From NCBI RefSeq assembly GCF_040183065.1, contig NC_091122.1:160685955-160749954 (forward strand): a stretch of DNA of 64,000 nt. Direction: 5' to 3'. The stretch is from Periplaneta americana. Taxonomy: Eukaryota; Arthropoda; Insecta; Blattodea; Blattidae. A program made the translations under genes and the position numbers. This document shows positions 21,493 through 32,700 of the stretch, piece after piece (the first letter of the stretch is position 1; each line of letters starts with the position of its first letter). The notes under the pieces are model-generated. The model saw only the letters and a program-made list of their open reading frames with translations, made no database searches and was not told where the DNA came from.

Positions 21493-22130
21493 TGATTACG
21501 TCTCGTGACCAGAATATAGTACGAAATGGAACTATAAAAATTGGAGATTTATCCTTCGAAGAGGTGGAAAAATTCAAATATCTTAGAGCAACAGTAACAA
21601 ACATAAATGACACTCGGGAGGAAATTAAACGCAGAATAAATATGGGAAATGCGTGTTATTCGGTCGAGAAGCTTTTGTCATCTAGTCTTCTGTCAAAAAA
21701 TCTGAAAGTTAGAATTTATAAAACAGTTATATTACCGGTTGTTCTGTATGGAACAGAGATTAAGGGTGTTTGAGAAAAAGGTTCTTAGGAAAATATTTGG
21801 GGCTAAGAGGGAGAATGGATAAAGTTACACAATACAGAGTTGCACGCATTGTATACTTCACCTGACATAATTAGGACCATAAAACCCAGACGTTTGAGAT
21901 GGGCAGGACATGTAGCACGTATGGGCGAATACAGAAATGCATATAGAGTGTTAGTTGGGAGGCCGGAGGGCAAAAGACCTTTGAGGAGGCCGAGACGTAG
22001 AGGGAAGATAATATTAAAATGGATTTGAGGGAGATAGGATATGATGGTAGAGACTGGATTAATCTTGCTCAGGATAGGGACCAATGGCGGGCTTATGTGA
22101 GGGCGGCAATGAACCTCCGAGTTCCTTAAA
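21492..22130 (+). mobile_element. non-LTR retrotransposon 3' end (RT C-terminal region)
   Basis: The frame reads MITSRDQNIVRNGTIKIGDL, FEEVEKFKYLRATVTNINDT and YKTVILPVVLYGTE. After frame changes it gives LRWAGHVARMGEYRNAYRVL, GRPEGKRPLRRPRR and finally DRDQWRAYVRAAMNLRVP before a stop. This is the end of an RTE-like LINE ORF2 (CETWTL and RRLRWAGHVARM signatures) that is highly repeated in cockroach-type genomes. Two or more frameshifts make it dead, and the 3' UTR ends in GTAAGTAAGTAA. Confidence 0.9.
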
Positions 22131-22142
22131 AGTAAGTAAGTA

Positions 22143-22188
<46 letters not shown>

Positions 22189-22247
22189 GTAGTAAAATAA
22201 TAATAGTAATAATAATAATAGTAATAATAATAATAGTAATAATAATA

Positions 22248-22289
<42 letters not shown>

Positions 22290-22290
22290 T
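22143..22290. repeat. (TAA)n/(TAATAG)n microsatellite, LINE tail
   Basis: About 150 bp of TAA repeats with regular TAG interruptions, directly after the LINE 3' end; it is probably its expanded tail. Confidence 0.95.
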
Positions 22291-23380
22291 TGTATTAAAA
22301 GTAACAATATCTTGGTTATTTACTTATTTACCATATCTCATTTTTATGTTGGGAGATGTTTTCTAAATGGTTCAATAATCTGTGAAAGCATTTTCCTCCT
22401 CGACCTCTTGCACATTTTTGGTAATTAGTAGATTAGTATGATCTAATATTAAAATGTATTTTGTTTGATAACACGAAATTCATTGCTTTGACTAAAAAAT
22501 TCACGATTCACGAGACTTAACCTAAAAATGTATTTTGTTTAATCATTTGAAATGATTAGTACGAATTCCGAAAACAGAATACCACTTTGAAATGTATACC
22601 CATTTAAAATATATACTCCCAAGTCACTACCATGCTATTTACTCTGTTGGACATTTTAATAAAAGTCTGAACACTACGAAATATATTTCTGTCCATTAGC
22701 CACGTACCGGTACATGCCTATAAGTTATATATTATTTAATTTAGAAACTGCTTGTAACAACATTGTTTTACGGAAAACTGTGTAAGATCTTCAGAAATAT
22801 CAACTCACAGAAATTTAAATTACATTCTAGTGAATATTAGGATTAGTTGTTTGCTTAGGTTATAATAATATAGTATACATTTCATGAAACTTGTTAATTG
22901 AAATATAAGATTGTATTTTAGTATTTAATTTCATCTCATTGCATTTCATTCATTCATGTGTATAAATTATAAAACGTTGTACAGGTTTGCTGGATTTATA
23001 GATATGTAAAATGTTATTAATTTCATAATTGAAACATAAGATTATTTCAATAAGAGATTTAATTAATCAATATCATATAAATATTATAATAATGTATAAC
23101 CCTAACATACCTATCTCAGGTAAAGTAGAGTTCTCTATAAAATTGGAGTATAATAAAAAATATCTTATTTAATTACACTTACCTGAATATACGTACTGTT
23201 GAATTGAAATCACAACGCAACACAACTGAATTGTGTATTGATATTAATATTAAACAAAAATTATTGATACCAACATAACAGAAAATAACTGTCAGTTGTA
23301 GTATTTGTCAATACTCGAAATTCGAAACAAAGTTGGTAAAAGAAAATTGAGCTTGACATCTAGAAAATCACTATAATCTA
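22291..23380. other. AT-rich, no recognised feature
   Basis: No open frame over 60 codons, no TIR pair and no known repeat recognised. Confidence 0.5.
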
Positions 23381-24289
23381 CATGGGTTGGATAAAAAGTA
23401 ATGGAAACAGTTCGATATTTCTGACATGGCTTTATTCACAGGGGTACAACATTTACGTACCTTCTATATAGTCGCCCCCCTTATTTATTACCTTTTGCCA
23501 AATGTTTGGAAGGCGTCGTACACCATCAGCGCGTCCATCTTTGTTGATGTTCCGTATTGACCGCCCTAAAGCACGGATAAGTTCATCTCTGGATATTGTA
23601 CCGGGTCCCTCGCAGTGGTTCTTTCACTTTGGTGAAAAGATCGTAATCGCATGGATCATATCGGGTGAGTACGGTTAATGTTCCAGTAGTCCGCGTTTTC
23701 CGTTTGCCTTGGAGGTACAGCGTGGTGCAGTATTACCCCATCAATGTCATACGCCACAATGAACATCTCCTTCACAGCACTTTGTGTAGGGCGCACTTTC
23801 TTTGGACGAGGAGGACCGGGATGCTTCCATTCATTTGATTGGCGTTTCAAGTTTGGTTCATACGAGGGAGTCCAGGTTTCGTCCATAGCGACGATTCGTC
23901 CAATAAAGTCGTCACCTTCCCTTTGGTACCGGTGCAACAAGGCCTTCCCGGAACGCTTTAACCCATCGTGCGACTGTGCGATATGGCAACGCTGCATCGC
24001 CACATGCTTCACGCAGTCCCTGAAAACATTCTTGTGCACTATGACCTCGTGCCATTTCAATTTTGATCCAGGAACGTTGCTCTAGTTTTGTAAGCATGGT
24101 CTTAGGGTGCTCGCACTATCCCTATGAAAGTGAACGTTCCACACACTGCAGTAGATTGATGGAGTACTGTCGCCGCTGGCTGCACTAACTCATCTAACAG
24201 TCCTAGTTTATGTCCACACAGCTGGCAGCTCTCGAACGCACCATCGTCACGTGACAGCAGTGTTGCCATTACTTTTTATCCAACCTATG
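23381..24289 (-). mobile_element. mariner element, copy 1 (central deletion)
   Basis: Ends CATGGGTTGGATAAAAAGTA and TACTTTTTATCCAACCTATG are inverted and flanked by TA at 23379 and 24290. It is 909 bp, against about 1.3 kb for an intact mariner. The transposase relic is on the minus strand. Copy 2 of the same lineage is at 60498-61213. Confidence 0.9.
23490..24097 (-). pseudogene. mariner transposase relic with first catalytic Asp
   Basis: The ATG at 24097 opens MLTKLEQRSWIKIEMARGHS and the helix-turn-helix AQECFQGLREACGDAALPYR. After a frameshift come AMDETWTPSYEPNLKRQ, WKHPGPPRPKKVRPTQS and VILHHAVPPRQT, which include the first Asp (MDET) of the mariner DDD triad. The second-Asp block (HDNA) is deleted. 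Sequence resumes near the third Asp, again out of frame. The C-terminus ends at the usual place near the right TIR of the gene. Confidence 0.9.
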
Positions 24290-24291
24290 TA

Positions 24292-24626
24292 TTAGCATAT
24301 GTAGTAATAGGGGAAAAATGGTTATGTTTCACTCTTACGGTATTAAGTAAGCTGATCCGAACTATAGGTAAAATACATGGCGGAAGTGATATAATTGCGC
24401 TTGAGTGGCCAAAATTTGTACAAGCACTTGTTTTGACATTATTAACATGGTGGAAGAAGGAAGAAAAAAAAAAATTATCTGCTCCCATGAGAATGTTTAC
24501 TTGTAAGAGATGGACAGATAATGAGATCGGAACAAACTACCAGGTTTAATACATATTTTGGATGACGATTATTATTGTTATTATTGTTTAAAAATAAATG
24601 CACTCTGGATCAAATTTGAACCACCG
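24292..24626. other. no recognised feature
   Basis: Short AT-rich stretch between the mariner copy and the Transib element. Confidence 0.5.
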
Positions 24627-24914
24627 CACAGTGTGTGATTTCAAGCAGCTAGCCGGCCAAAAATCAATTTTCATACCCTATCTTTAATGCTAAATTCTTA
24701 TATAGAAGTGTTTATAACACTCCAAAGTATACTATCCAAGGGTAGACAGATGCTTACATCTGTTAGGGGACCCTCACAACAGAGCGAAAGTTGCATGTCT
24801 CCGATAAGATCATTTACGCTGCAGAGGCAGGCGTGCAGTTTGTATTTGGATGGTGCAAAGTGGTAAAGTTAATACAGTATTTTTTCTAATCCTTACAGAT
24901 TAGAACCGATCCTT

Positions 24915-25293
24915 ACAGATTAGAACATATTAAGACACTGGAAAAGATTAAAAAACGGGCTCTTAAGTGTTGTCGGAAAAATTCACCATTAAAATGGGAC
25001 ACACTCACGGACAGGAGAACGCGAATTCGATTATGCGCACTGCTCAAAACATACAGAGGTGAGCCTGCCTGGAGAGAAATAAAAAATAGGTTGCAGCCGC
25101 CAAATTACTCTTCAAGGAATGGCCACTCATATAAATTGAGGGAAAGAAGGCAGAGGACGGACATTGGAAAGTTTTCTTTTCTCAATCGTACTATCAGGGA
25201 CTGGAATGCTTTACCTGAAGACTTACTAAAGGCTTTACCAACAACCAAAAATGCATTTAAAAATAGGCTTAAGGACCTTACTAATAGACGGTA
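24915..25293 (+). pseudogene. LINE ORF2 C-terminus, nested in the Transib
   Basis: One open frame reads RLEHIKTLEKIKKRALKCCR, TLTDRRTRIRLCALLKTYRG and FSFLNRTIRDWNALPEDLLK before TAA. This is the C-terminal tail of jockey-like LINEs (RRTxxGxFSFxNRTIRDWNxLP). Only the 3' part is present, so the copy is 5'-truncated. A 17-bp duplication (TCCTTACAGATTAGAAC) sits at its left edge. The 3' UTR has CAGTGAAG-type repeats (25350-25440) and (TTA)n. After the hAT insertion it ends with CCACTGCCACCGGGTATATA and (ACAT)n at about 27048. Confidence 0.85.
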
Positions 25294-25712
25294 ATTATAC
25301 ACAGTATTTAAAGGGTGTAAATGATATGTTGTTATTAAAGTGTTGTTTCAGTGAAGAATTATGTTGTGTCAGTGAAGTGTGTTGTATCAGTGAAGAAATA
25401 TGTCGTGTCAGTGAAACGTGTTCCTGTCAGTGAAGCTTTATAGTTTATAGTGGCAGTGCAAAGAATTTGAACAGTGAAATGTTTTTGAAATATTAGTGAA
25501 ATCAGGATAGAATCAGTGAAATGTGTCGTAGTTCCAGTGCAGTGAGTGAGTTGACAGCGAAATGAGTGTAATGTTGAAAGGTACTTGTGCAGATATGAAC
25601 ATATACTCGTGGGTTTTAGTTCGATCTTAGTTTTAAGATACAAATTAGAATATTTCAAATGTTATTTTAAGTGATCGTTTCATTTAATTTAGTATATTCC
25701 CTGTTGTTGTTG

Positions 25713-25760
<48 letters not shown>

Positions 25761-25828
25761 GTATTAATTATTAGTATTATTATTAATTGTATTTTTAATT
25801 AATAAGTTTATTATTGTCATTATTGACT
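25294..25828 (+). repeat. LINE 3' UTR with CAGTGAA repeats and (TTA)n
   Basis: Five or more CAGTGAAG-type words spaced by 20-30 bases, then (TTG)n/(TTA)n at 25703-25792. It belongs to the LINE copy that begins at 24915. Confidence 0.6.
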
Positions 25829-25836
25829 GTAATTAG

Positions 25837-26981
25837 TAGACTTCGTGGAATTGCCACGATAATCGTAAAGTTTACTATGCTCGCGGTATAGACTGTATGA
25901 GAAGGGGACGTGCAAGGGATCGAGTATGCCTCTGATGTAAACACTGAGCAGTATACTGCGGTTACAATAAAACCTGTATCCTGCATTCAAGAAATATAAT
26001 GAATGATCATTGAAGTAGCAAATGTCTAAACATGTAAATACACAATTATTTTGTAGTGAGATATATTAACTCTTAAAATTTAATGTAATATACTCACATC
26101 ATCCTTGAATATGTGCATTGCAGTGAAGAGTTACGTACATTTTGAGCGACTGGAAAGCAACCTCCTCCGATGGTCATTTAAATAGTTTTTATTTTGGGAA
26201 AATGTACGTTAAACATCACACGATGTAATACGTGCATATTTGAAGAACGGGAAGTTATTACTTTTTAGCACACCACTTCACACGTCTTGTCGTGACGTGA
26301 TAGTACATAATTTATAGTAAGATGTTGTGAATAGGCAGAATTTTTAGCAATAATGTTTCTCAACTTACATTTCACTTTTTCTGAAATTAATGATATTATG
26401 GATAACGATTTGTGATACTTTATCCACTATATTAAGGGCTTTTGAGAGTTGTAGTTTAGACGATTATAACAGGGTGATGCTTTTGGACACGATTTTAAAA
26501 TTAGAATCAATGAACAGAATATCTTCCAATAGCTGTTCAGAAGGCAATGATTTTACAGCTGCAACAGCGGAACTGTCTGTGCTATCTAATGCATCAATTA
26601 CCTCCATTATTTTGCCGTAATATTCTGAATAATAATTAACAGCATCCAATCACGTTTTTCAACGGGTCAAGACTGGCTGCGGGGGTAAGTGTGTTGCAGG
26701 GGCAATTGTTTGGAACAGCAACACTCTGATTGTAGTATGTTTGATTGAATTCTTGTCTGCACTGAACAAATATTACGCTTTGACTATTCCGACCACAGTA
26801 ATGCAAAAACAAGTGCTTACATAGGTATACATTAGCTGTAGCTGCTCTATCTATTTGGACCGGTCACAACTCTTAACATGAACTGCTTATACTACGAGAC
26901 CGGGCGGTCGCTCACCTCCTCTATAGTACCGTACATCGGCAACCTGATTGCACGCTGCGTGTGGCAATTCAACGAAGTCTA
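25837..26981 (-). mobile_element. hAT element with 8-bp TSD GTAATTAG
   Basis: Ends TAGACTTCGTGGAATTGCCA and TGGCAATTCAACGAAGTCTA are inverted. The flanks GTAATTAG (25829-25836 and 26982-26989) are identical. It sits in the 3' UTR of the LINE that itself sits in the Transib, so it is the youngest of the three. A transposase fragment lies on the minus strand. Confidence 0.9.
26383..26655 (-). pseudogene. hAT transposase fragment (C-terminal half)
   Basis: The frame reads LDAVNYYSEYYGKIMEVIDA, DSSAVAAVKSLPSEQLLEDI, LFIDSNFKIVSKSITLLESS and ALNIVDKV. It has the same layout as the fragment at 51958-52466 (WLEACNYYAHHLQSVKKVV, then a block with xIKxNFGxLPxAIxxLE). This region precedes the hAT dimerisation segment. 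The catalytic residues and dimer domain are missing. Confidence 0.6.
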
Positions 26982-27329
26982 GTAATTAGTTACCACTGCC
27001 ACCGGGTATATACCCATTGCAGTGTGAATAAATACATACATACAATACAGAGTGTGGATATATTATAAGAAGGTATGTACTTTCATATAAGCTCATTTTC
27101 GTGACAAAAATTATCTTATTTCTAGAATAAGTGTCTGGATAAACATGTGCAAAGAGTTTGAGTTTTACCTTATTATAGCCTATGACTTCGAGTTGATTTT
27201 AAAAGGTGTAGCCCTCTATCACCTCGATAAAATTTTGTAGAGATATTCATTATACTTTTCTGAATACGACGTCGTGATTTTTTTCTGCAAACAGTCGCAT
27301 ACAGAGTAGCTATTAATTATTTTCAGACA

Positions 27330-28650
27330 CCATGCGCTCCGTAATCCGGAGAGCTGGTTTTTTCAGATGTGGAACAAGGGCAAGAGAAAAGTGAAATTCT
27401 CAAACGTAATTGAATATTTTGGTCTCAAAGATTACTCTGAAGACATTTTACAGTCAATAAAAAAATGAATTAAATTTCTATGCTCGAAAATTCGATTACG
27501 GTGGGAAAAATACAGCATAAATGAGAAAAATTTCTTAAAGTATAATGCGCTATGTTTGAACCAAGATGCAAAGTCTGAGAATAAAATATAAAATACTTTT
27601 GCCATCTACTACAAAACAATTCCAATTTGAGTCTACCAGTACAAACATTCGAGGACGTCTACGTAAACTTTTCGGAGAACTGAGCGAAAGATCTAAACGG
27701 AAAAAAAAAACTAGTCCACTTTTTTAAAGAAAGATCGCCAAAGAAAAGCTTTCTGCTGCCCATATGAGTTTTAGAACTTGTAGGAAAAGAGATGCAGCCA
27801 ATATTGTAGGAGACCTTTCATTTGCATCACTTCATCGTGCGACAAAATGGAGAAAAAAAAACGTGAAATTGATTTTGCAGGAACAACCAACAATTGCCAC
27901 CTAATAAGGATCTTGCTTTGATTACTGATTTACAGTTGGCCTCTAATCAATATAAAGAATTAAGGGAAATGCAAAATCTTGTAACAGTTAATTTAGATCC
28001 ACCGTTTTATTTCTTGCGAAACATTGAAGATAGGATAGGTTCAGCCAGGAAAGGGGACTACCTTGTTGACATGACAAAACAAAGCAGTCGCAATAAAAAC
28101 GATGCAAATACCACAAGAATATTTTTCAGGGAGGTTTCCACTTTCGCATATATTACGGGAATAGATGGAAATCTAATACGTCGTTTACACACATAATATC
28201 AGAAACCTTTTTCTTGCGGTTTTGCAATACTGATGAACGGGTACTTGACATGTATGCAAGGGAGACAAGGGAATTATATTTATGATTGCACAAATAGTAT
28301 TATATGCCTACAACCCGTCCCAAACTCTTCGCTCATGGACAGCAGGTCACAGGACACTATCATACTTACTGGCAAACTATCTGAGGAAGCCCAGGAAACG
28401 AGGAACAAATACTATATATTACACTTTTCAGAGAAGTCTTCGCAAGAAGAACATCAAGAAAGAACAAATACCGATCTTTTACTCAGGCTACTTATTTCTT
28501 TGGACCCTTACATCACCAGCTTAAAGAAATGAAGAAGAGAAAATCGCGGTCGATTTCAATAGTAGTGCTGCAGTTCTCTCCGAGCCTCCATTACTCGGTG
28601 CTGCCGAAGAAGAGACTAGCAGCGAGGATACAGATTCTGATGGGGATGCA
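27330..28650 (+). pseudogene. Transib transposase remnant
   Basis: Open pieces in several frames: PPNKDLALITDLQLASNQYK ELREM (27896 on), FFREVSTFAYITGIDGNLI (28112 on), and IILTGKLSEEAQETRNKYY followed by RTNTDLLLRLLISLDPYITS (28362-28525), then an acidic tail EEETSSEDTDSDGDASDV. From family knowledge, the first matches the Transib region with xKALALIxDLNLxxxxYxxLR, and SEEAQEARNK contains the third catalytic acid. It corresponds to the EAGNK block around E962 of RAG1; the Glu candidate here is encoded at 28395-28397. Several frameshifts and stops make it non-functional. Confidence 0.8.
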
Positions 28651-28943
28651 TCTGACGTCTGAACGAGTAAGATATGCAGCAATATTCCTTCGTCTTACGC
28701 TTTCAATTTTAAGCGCCTTCCACATTATGAACATTAATTTATTTTTTCACTCAAATCGATTTTTTTTTACAATATTACTAATTTCATTTTCAGTAATAAT
28801 AGTTGCTATTTTCATTTTCATTATTAAAACTTATCCACTTCAATAATTGAAGGTACATATCAAATTTTATGAAAATTGAGCGATTAGTTTTCGAGAAATA
28901 ATTTTTGGCCGGCTAGACTCGCTAAATTACACACTGTGCACCG

Positions 28944-29521
28944 ACGTAAATAATTTACTAATGACTAAAAGTATAAGAGATTCTTACTGTCTCACTTTGA
29001 GCTAGAAACTTGTAGCTTGGCCAAGTACTGATAAAGCTCTAGCTATTGATAACTGGTGTATGAATTTCAAGTTAAACCGGATGAACGATAACACACATTT
29101 TAATGTTTTATGTGGTGAGTTTCTGTGCATTCCTTATAGCTACTTTCCATGTTACATTACTGTTTACAGGAATATAAAAATAAGTAAATTTTTTTTCAGG
29201 CATACAGTATCAGCATTGCTTTTTATTTACTTGGCAGGATATGTTGAAAAGTAATATAAAATTTTCTACACATTCTGACGACTTATGCCACGTGATAAGA
29301 AGAATTGAAACTTACCAACGCAGTGGCTATAATATATGGAATTCAAGACAATACACAAGGTATGATTGTAAAGTCCGTAGATTCACTGTAGGAAAAAAAA
29401 AGAAGCTGAAATAATAGCTCGATCATCCACTTAGAATCTTCTAAAACACAACCAAAAAGAGCTAATGCTGAAAAAACTACTAATCAACCATTCCTTATTT
29501 CCGGGATAAAAGCTAGATTAA
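28944..29521. other. no recognised feature
   Basis: AT-rich. Small open frames (for example 29060-29254) have no recognisable domain. Confidence 0.4.
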
Positions 29522-30403
29522 GGTAGGTGTCCCTGATATGCCCATGCTAAGGTTTGAGAATTTTTCTAGCCGCCATTTTGAAAAAAAAAATGTAAACCAC
29601 TTTTTTCTTACCCGTTCTCAGTCTAATGGACTTTCTTAAAACAATTCCCTTTCCCCATAAAGTAGCTTTAATTGTCCACAAAGTCCCAAATTCAAAAAGT
29701 CTTCCTAGTGGCCATATCAGGAACATGTGCACATGATATGGCCACCCTTGTTCCATGTTCTACAAATCGTGATTGTTTTCAGTTTGATAGCGCAGTTGTG
29801 CTAAAATTAAATAATTTTGGTTTAAAATTAATAAAAATGACACTTAATAATCTTTTTTATAATTCAAAAGTGTAGTCAAGACAGGTTTTTCCATAAAAAA
29901 TTAAGTTGTTTTTCTTAAAATACAAAATTTTTGCGTAATCCCAGCTATAAAGCATGTAAATTTGTCAGGTGAAAAAATAAAAGTGAAATGACCTTGATAT
30001 GGCCATGATGCATTTGATATGGCCATATCAGGAGCAGGTAAGGTTTCACTAAAATCGTTTGATTATGAACAACTCGTAAAAGATACGCCATCAACTACAA
30101 CACCAATCAACAGAACATTAAAAACTGAATGGAGTACGATGGTTTTCATGAAACAAGTCTTTGAAAAACATGCCTAAAACAAAGGAGACTTACCAGAGAA
30201 AAATAAGAAGAGGTCACATGAAAACCGCAAAACAGGCAACTGACGCCATATTGCTCAACCTGACTGGATGGAAAACGATCAAGTGACATACCAGGATGCT
30301 CTTTCACTGGATGCTGCTGCAATTTAGCGGATTTTTTGGTTAACTAACTCACAATAGGGGGGTGGCCATATCAGGAACATGGCGATTACAGGAGCACCCA
30401 CCA
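29522..30403. mobile_element. putative TIR element with GATATGGCCA subterminal repeats
   Basis: Left GGTAGGTGTCCCTGATATGC and right end (reverse complement GGTGGGTGCTCCTGTAATCG) are imperfect inverted repeats. The word GATATGGCCA or its complement occurs at least six times (about 29530, 29715, 29736, 29995, 30012, 30363). A plus-strand piece near the right end reads LKTEWSTMVFMKQVFEKHA and DQVTYQDALSLDAAAI, possibly the end of a coding region that I cannot place. No TSD could be fixed. Confidence 0.45.
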
Positions 30404-30447
30404 TAATCAAATTTCATTTAGAAGTCTCTTCTTTCGTGCTAGATGTA

Positions 30448-31074
30448 CACTGGCGTTCAAAGATATCTGGCTTCTAATTTTCTGATCGTGTAAGCGAACT
30501 TTCTAACCACGGTATAAGCACAGTCTAGTATATGCAGTCACGAAGCTCAATACGTAGTAAATATGCATCCATAGATAGTTGCTAACCACTAGGATCGCTA
30601 ATATCGCCTCATTACAGACAATGCGAAATAGTGCCGGCACAGTCTATTGTTCCTAGTACCCTCATAAACTCAAGCTTCGTGACTGTATATACTAGACTGT
30701 GGTATAAGTCAGATCCAAAGATATAAAAACTTGATAAACTTTGAAATAGTTCCTCTAGTTCTCAATCGATGACCCTATTATTGGGAAGTGTAAAAAAGTA
30801 TTTGGGAAAATGATGATGTAGATTAAGTATAAATTATTATTCTCATAATAGACAGTATCAGCGGTTTTCCGCTAAATCTCGTGTTTTTTACAGTCGTTGG
30901 AGATGGATGAAATTTTGAATTTCATAACGAGGGTGAACTTATGTACTATTGGCGACACTGACCATTATCTTTGGCATCTATTAATAAAAGTAATAACTAA
31001 AGAAGCCACACTTACATGAACAAATTATCGATCGGTATCGATTAGTAGCGGTCAGGTATCTTCGAACGCCAGTG
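30448..31074. mobile_element. CACTGGCGTTC MITE, copy 2
   Basis: Ends CACTGGCGTTCAAAGATATC and GATATC-like partner ending GAACGCCAGTG, flanked by TA. The 435-bp core matches copy 1 (16122-17855). A family 1 miniature is inserted at 30519-30701. Confidence 0.85.
30519..30701. mobile_element. TIR element, family 1 miniature (183 bp)
   Basis: Starts CACAGTCTAGTATATGCAGT and ends with its inverted copy. A perfect 7-bp TSD GTATAAG lies at 30512-30518 and 30702-30708. Only the termini of copies A and B remain (both ends, including CAATAGACTGTGCC-type and TAGTTGCTAACCA-type words). It confirms the 7-bp TSD rule of this family. Confidence 0.9.
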
Positions 31075-31282
31075 TACCATAACAGAATTTTTCGTTGAAT
31101 GGCGAGGAAAAATTAAACTTGAGAAATTTCTCGAAACAGAGACAGTGACAAGTATAATCAAGTATTCTGTGGCGATATTAAGGATTCATTTGTATGGTAT
31201 ACAGTGTTTTATTTATTAAGACATTTATTTATATTTTCTGTTCAATGTTACACCATTTATTTTTCTTCTTTTAATCTCTTCA

Positions 31283-31300
31283 AAAAATAATATTAATAAT

Positions 31301-31337
<37 letters not shown>

Positions 31338-31703
31338 TTTTATTTTATTTATTCATTTATTGATATTTGTGTGCTGAACAACAGTCATAGGCCATTAATA
31401 TAATACAAAAAATAATAAATACATTAAGATATAACAATAATAATAAAGATTAAGATTATTAATGCGAATTAAAACGTAACCTATAATACTGACATGTAGT
31501 TGAATTAATAAAGAATAATAAGGACATAATTTATTGCCAAAATTTACAGATTATATAATACAAGTCAATTAGTCACTACTATGCATTAAATTAGAACCAT
31601 GCATATTGGCATTTTTATACATATAGAGACCGGAGAATTTATAGTATAGAAAATTTTGAGAACTCTAAATTCTTTTGTAGGAATACGAAAGCTGACATTT
31701 CTC

Positions 31704-31773
<70 letters not shown>

Positions 31774-32128
31774 TATTAATTTACTAACAATAATTTTTAT
31801 TGTGTTGTACAACAGCCAGCGGCCTATAATAGTTCAGCACAAAATGACAATAATTACAAATAATGACAATGACTAAAATAAAAGTACATGAATATAAATT
31901 GATGGACAGAAGTGAAATAAATAATAACTCAATTAAAACAATAAGAACAAAACATAGGTTGAACTGAATTAGAATCCTATATTAAAACAACAGCAATATA
32001 AATATCCAAACTATCAGAACCTTCTTGAAAATGGCTCTGAAACTATACATTAAAAAGATCCAGTTTCATACGATACAAATTGGAAAGTTTCATGTATCTG
32101 GCAATCGGTGAAAGAGATTAGACTTACT

Positions 32129-32185
<57 letters not shown>

Positions 32186-32363
32186 TGAAATTAGTCTTTT
32201 AGAAGGAATCCTAAGGTAGATATTGCTTATGATGGATTCACAGAGAATGCCACTCTTTATAGCCTTAGGAAAGAATAACTGATCGAGATCAAGACGTCTG
32301 ACATAAAGATTAGAACAATTAAAATAATTACAGGTTAGCTCATAATTAAAAACAGAGAAAGAG

Positions 32364-32402
<39 letters not shown>

Positions 32403-32700
32403 TAAATTAAATATACACTTTATAACTACATAATTTCGGAATAAACTAGTAAAACTGGAAATAAGATAGATGTTATGATTACAGAGGCATAACATGAGAA
32501 AAAAAGCAAATTATAGACACAAAATGCATAATTCATAAATTCTTGGAAATTGTTGTCTTCTAAATTCATTTCAGCCCTTAAACTTGACTTTATCGTAGTA
32601 AATAAATGTCTCAAAAGTTGCTGTTAAGGCAAATTAATTATAATACAATGGTTGCTCACCTATTTTGAATCTTACTAGCTTTTGGCTAAGTTAGGACTAA
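31283..32700 (-). mobile_element. nested LINE 3' ends with (TAA)n tails
   Basis: Three (TAA)n tracts (31290-31335, 31704-31760, 32366-32402) each precede minus-strand LINE 3' UTR-like sequence. The first two bodies contain CTGAACAACAGTCATAGGCC and TGTACAACAGCCAGCGGCCT, related to each other and to the unit at 10985-11388. This suggests successive 5'-truncated insertions into one another's tails. A (TA)n run lies at 32133-32180. No RT coding was seen. Confidence 0.6.

Larger units (their letters stand above)
24627..28938 (+). mobile_element. degenerate Transib transposon with RSS-like ends
   Basis: Both ends start with CACAGTG, followed by exactly 23 bases and then CCAAAAATC (left) or CCAAAAATT (right, read inward). 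The flanks carry a perfect 5-bp TSD CACCG (24622-24626 and 28939-28943). A GC-rich 5-bp TSD and a CACARTG-type terminus are hallmarks of Transib, the superfamily from which RAG1 and the V(D)J signals are thought to derive. The interior holds a broken Transib transposase (27330-28650). It is interrupted by a LINE (about 24,720/24,910-27,048) that contains a hAT (25837-26981). Confidence 0.85.

Noticed and set aside
22059..22307. 82-codon Tyr/Ile-rich frame, and similar poly-Ile frames at 44127 and 49133
   Set aside because: Translation of TAA/TTA microsatellites.
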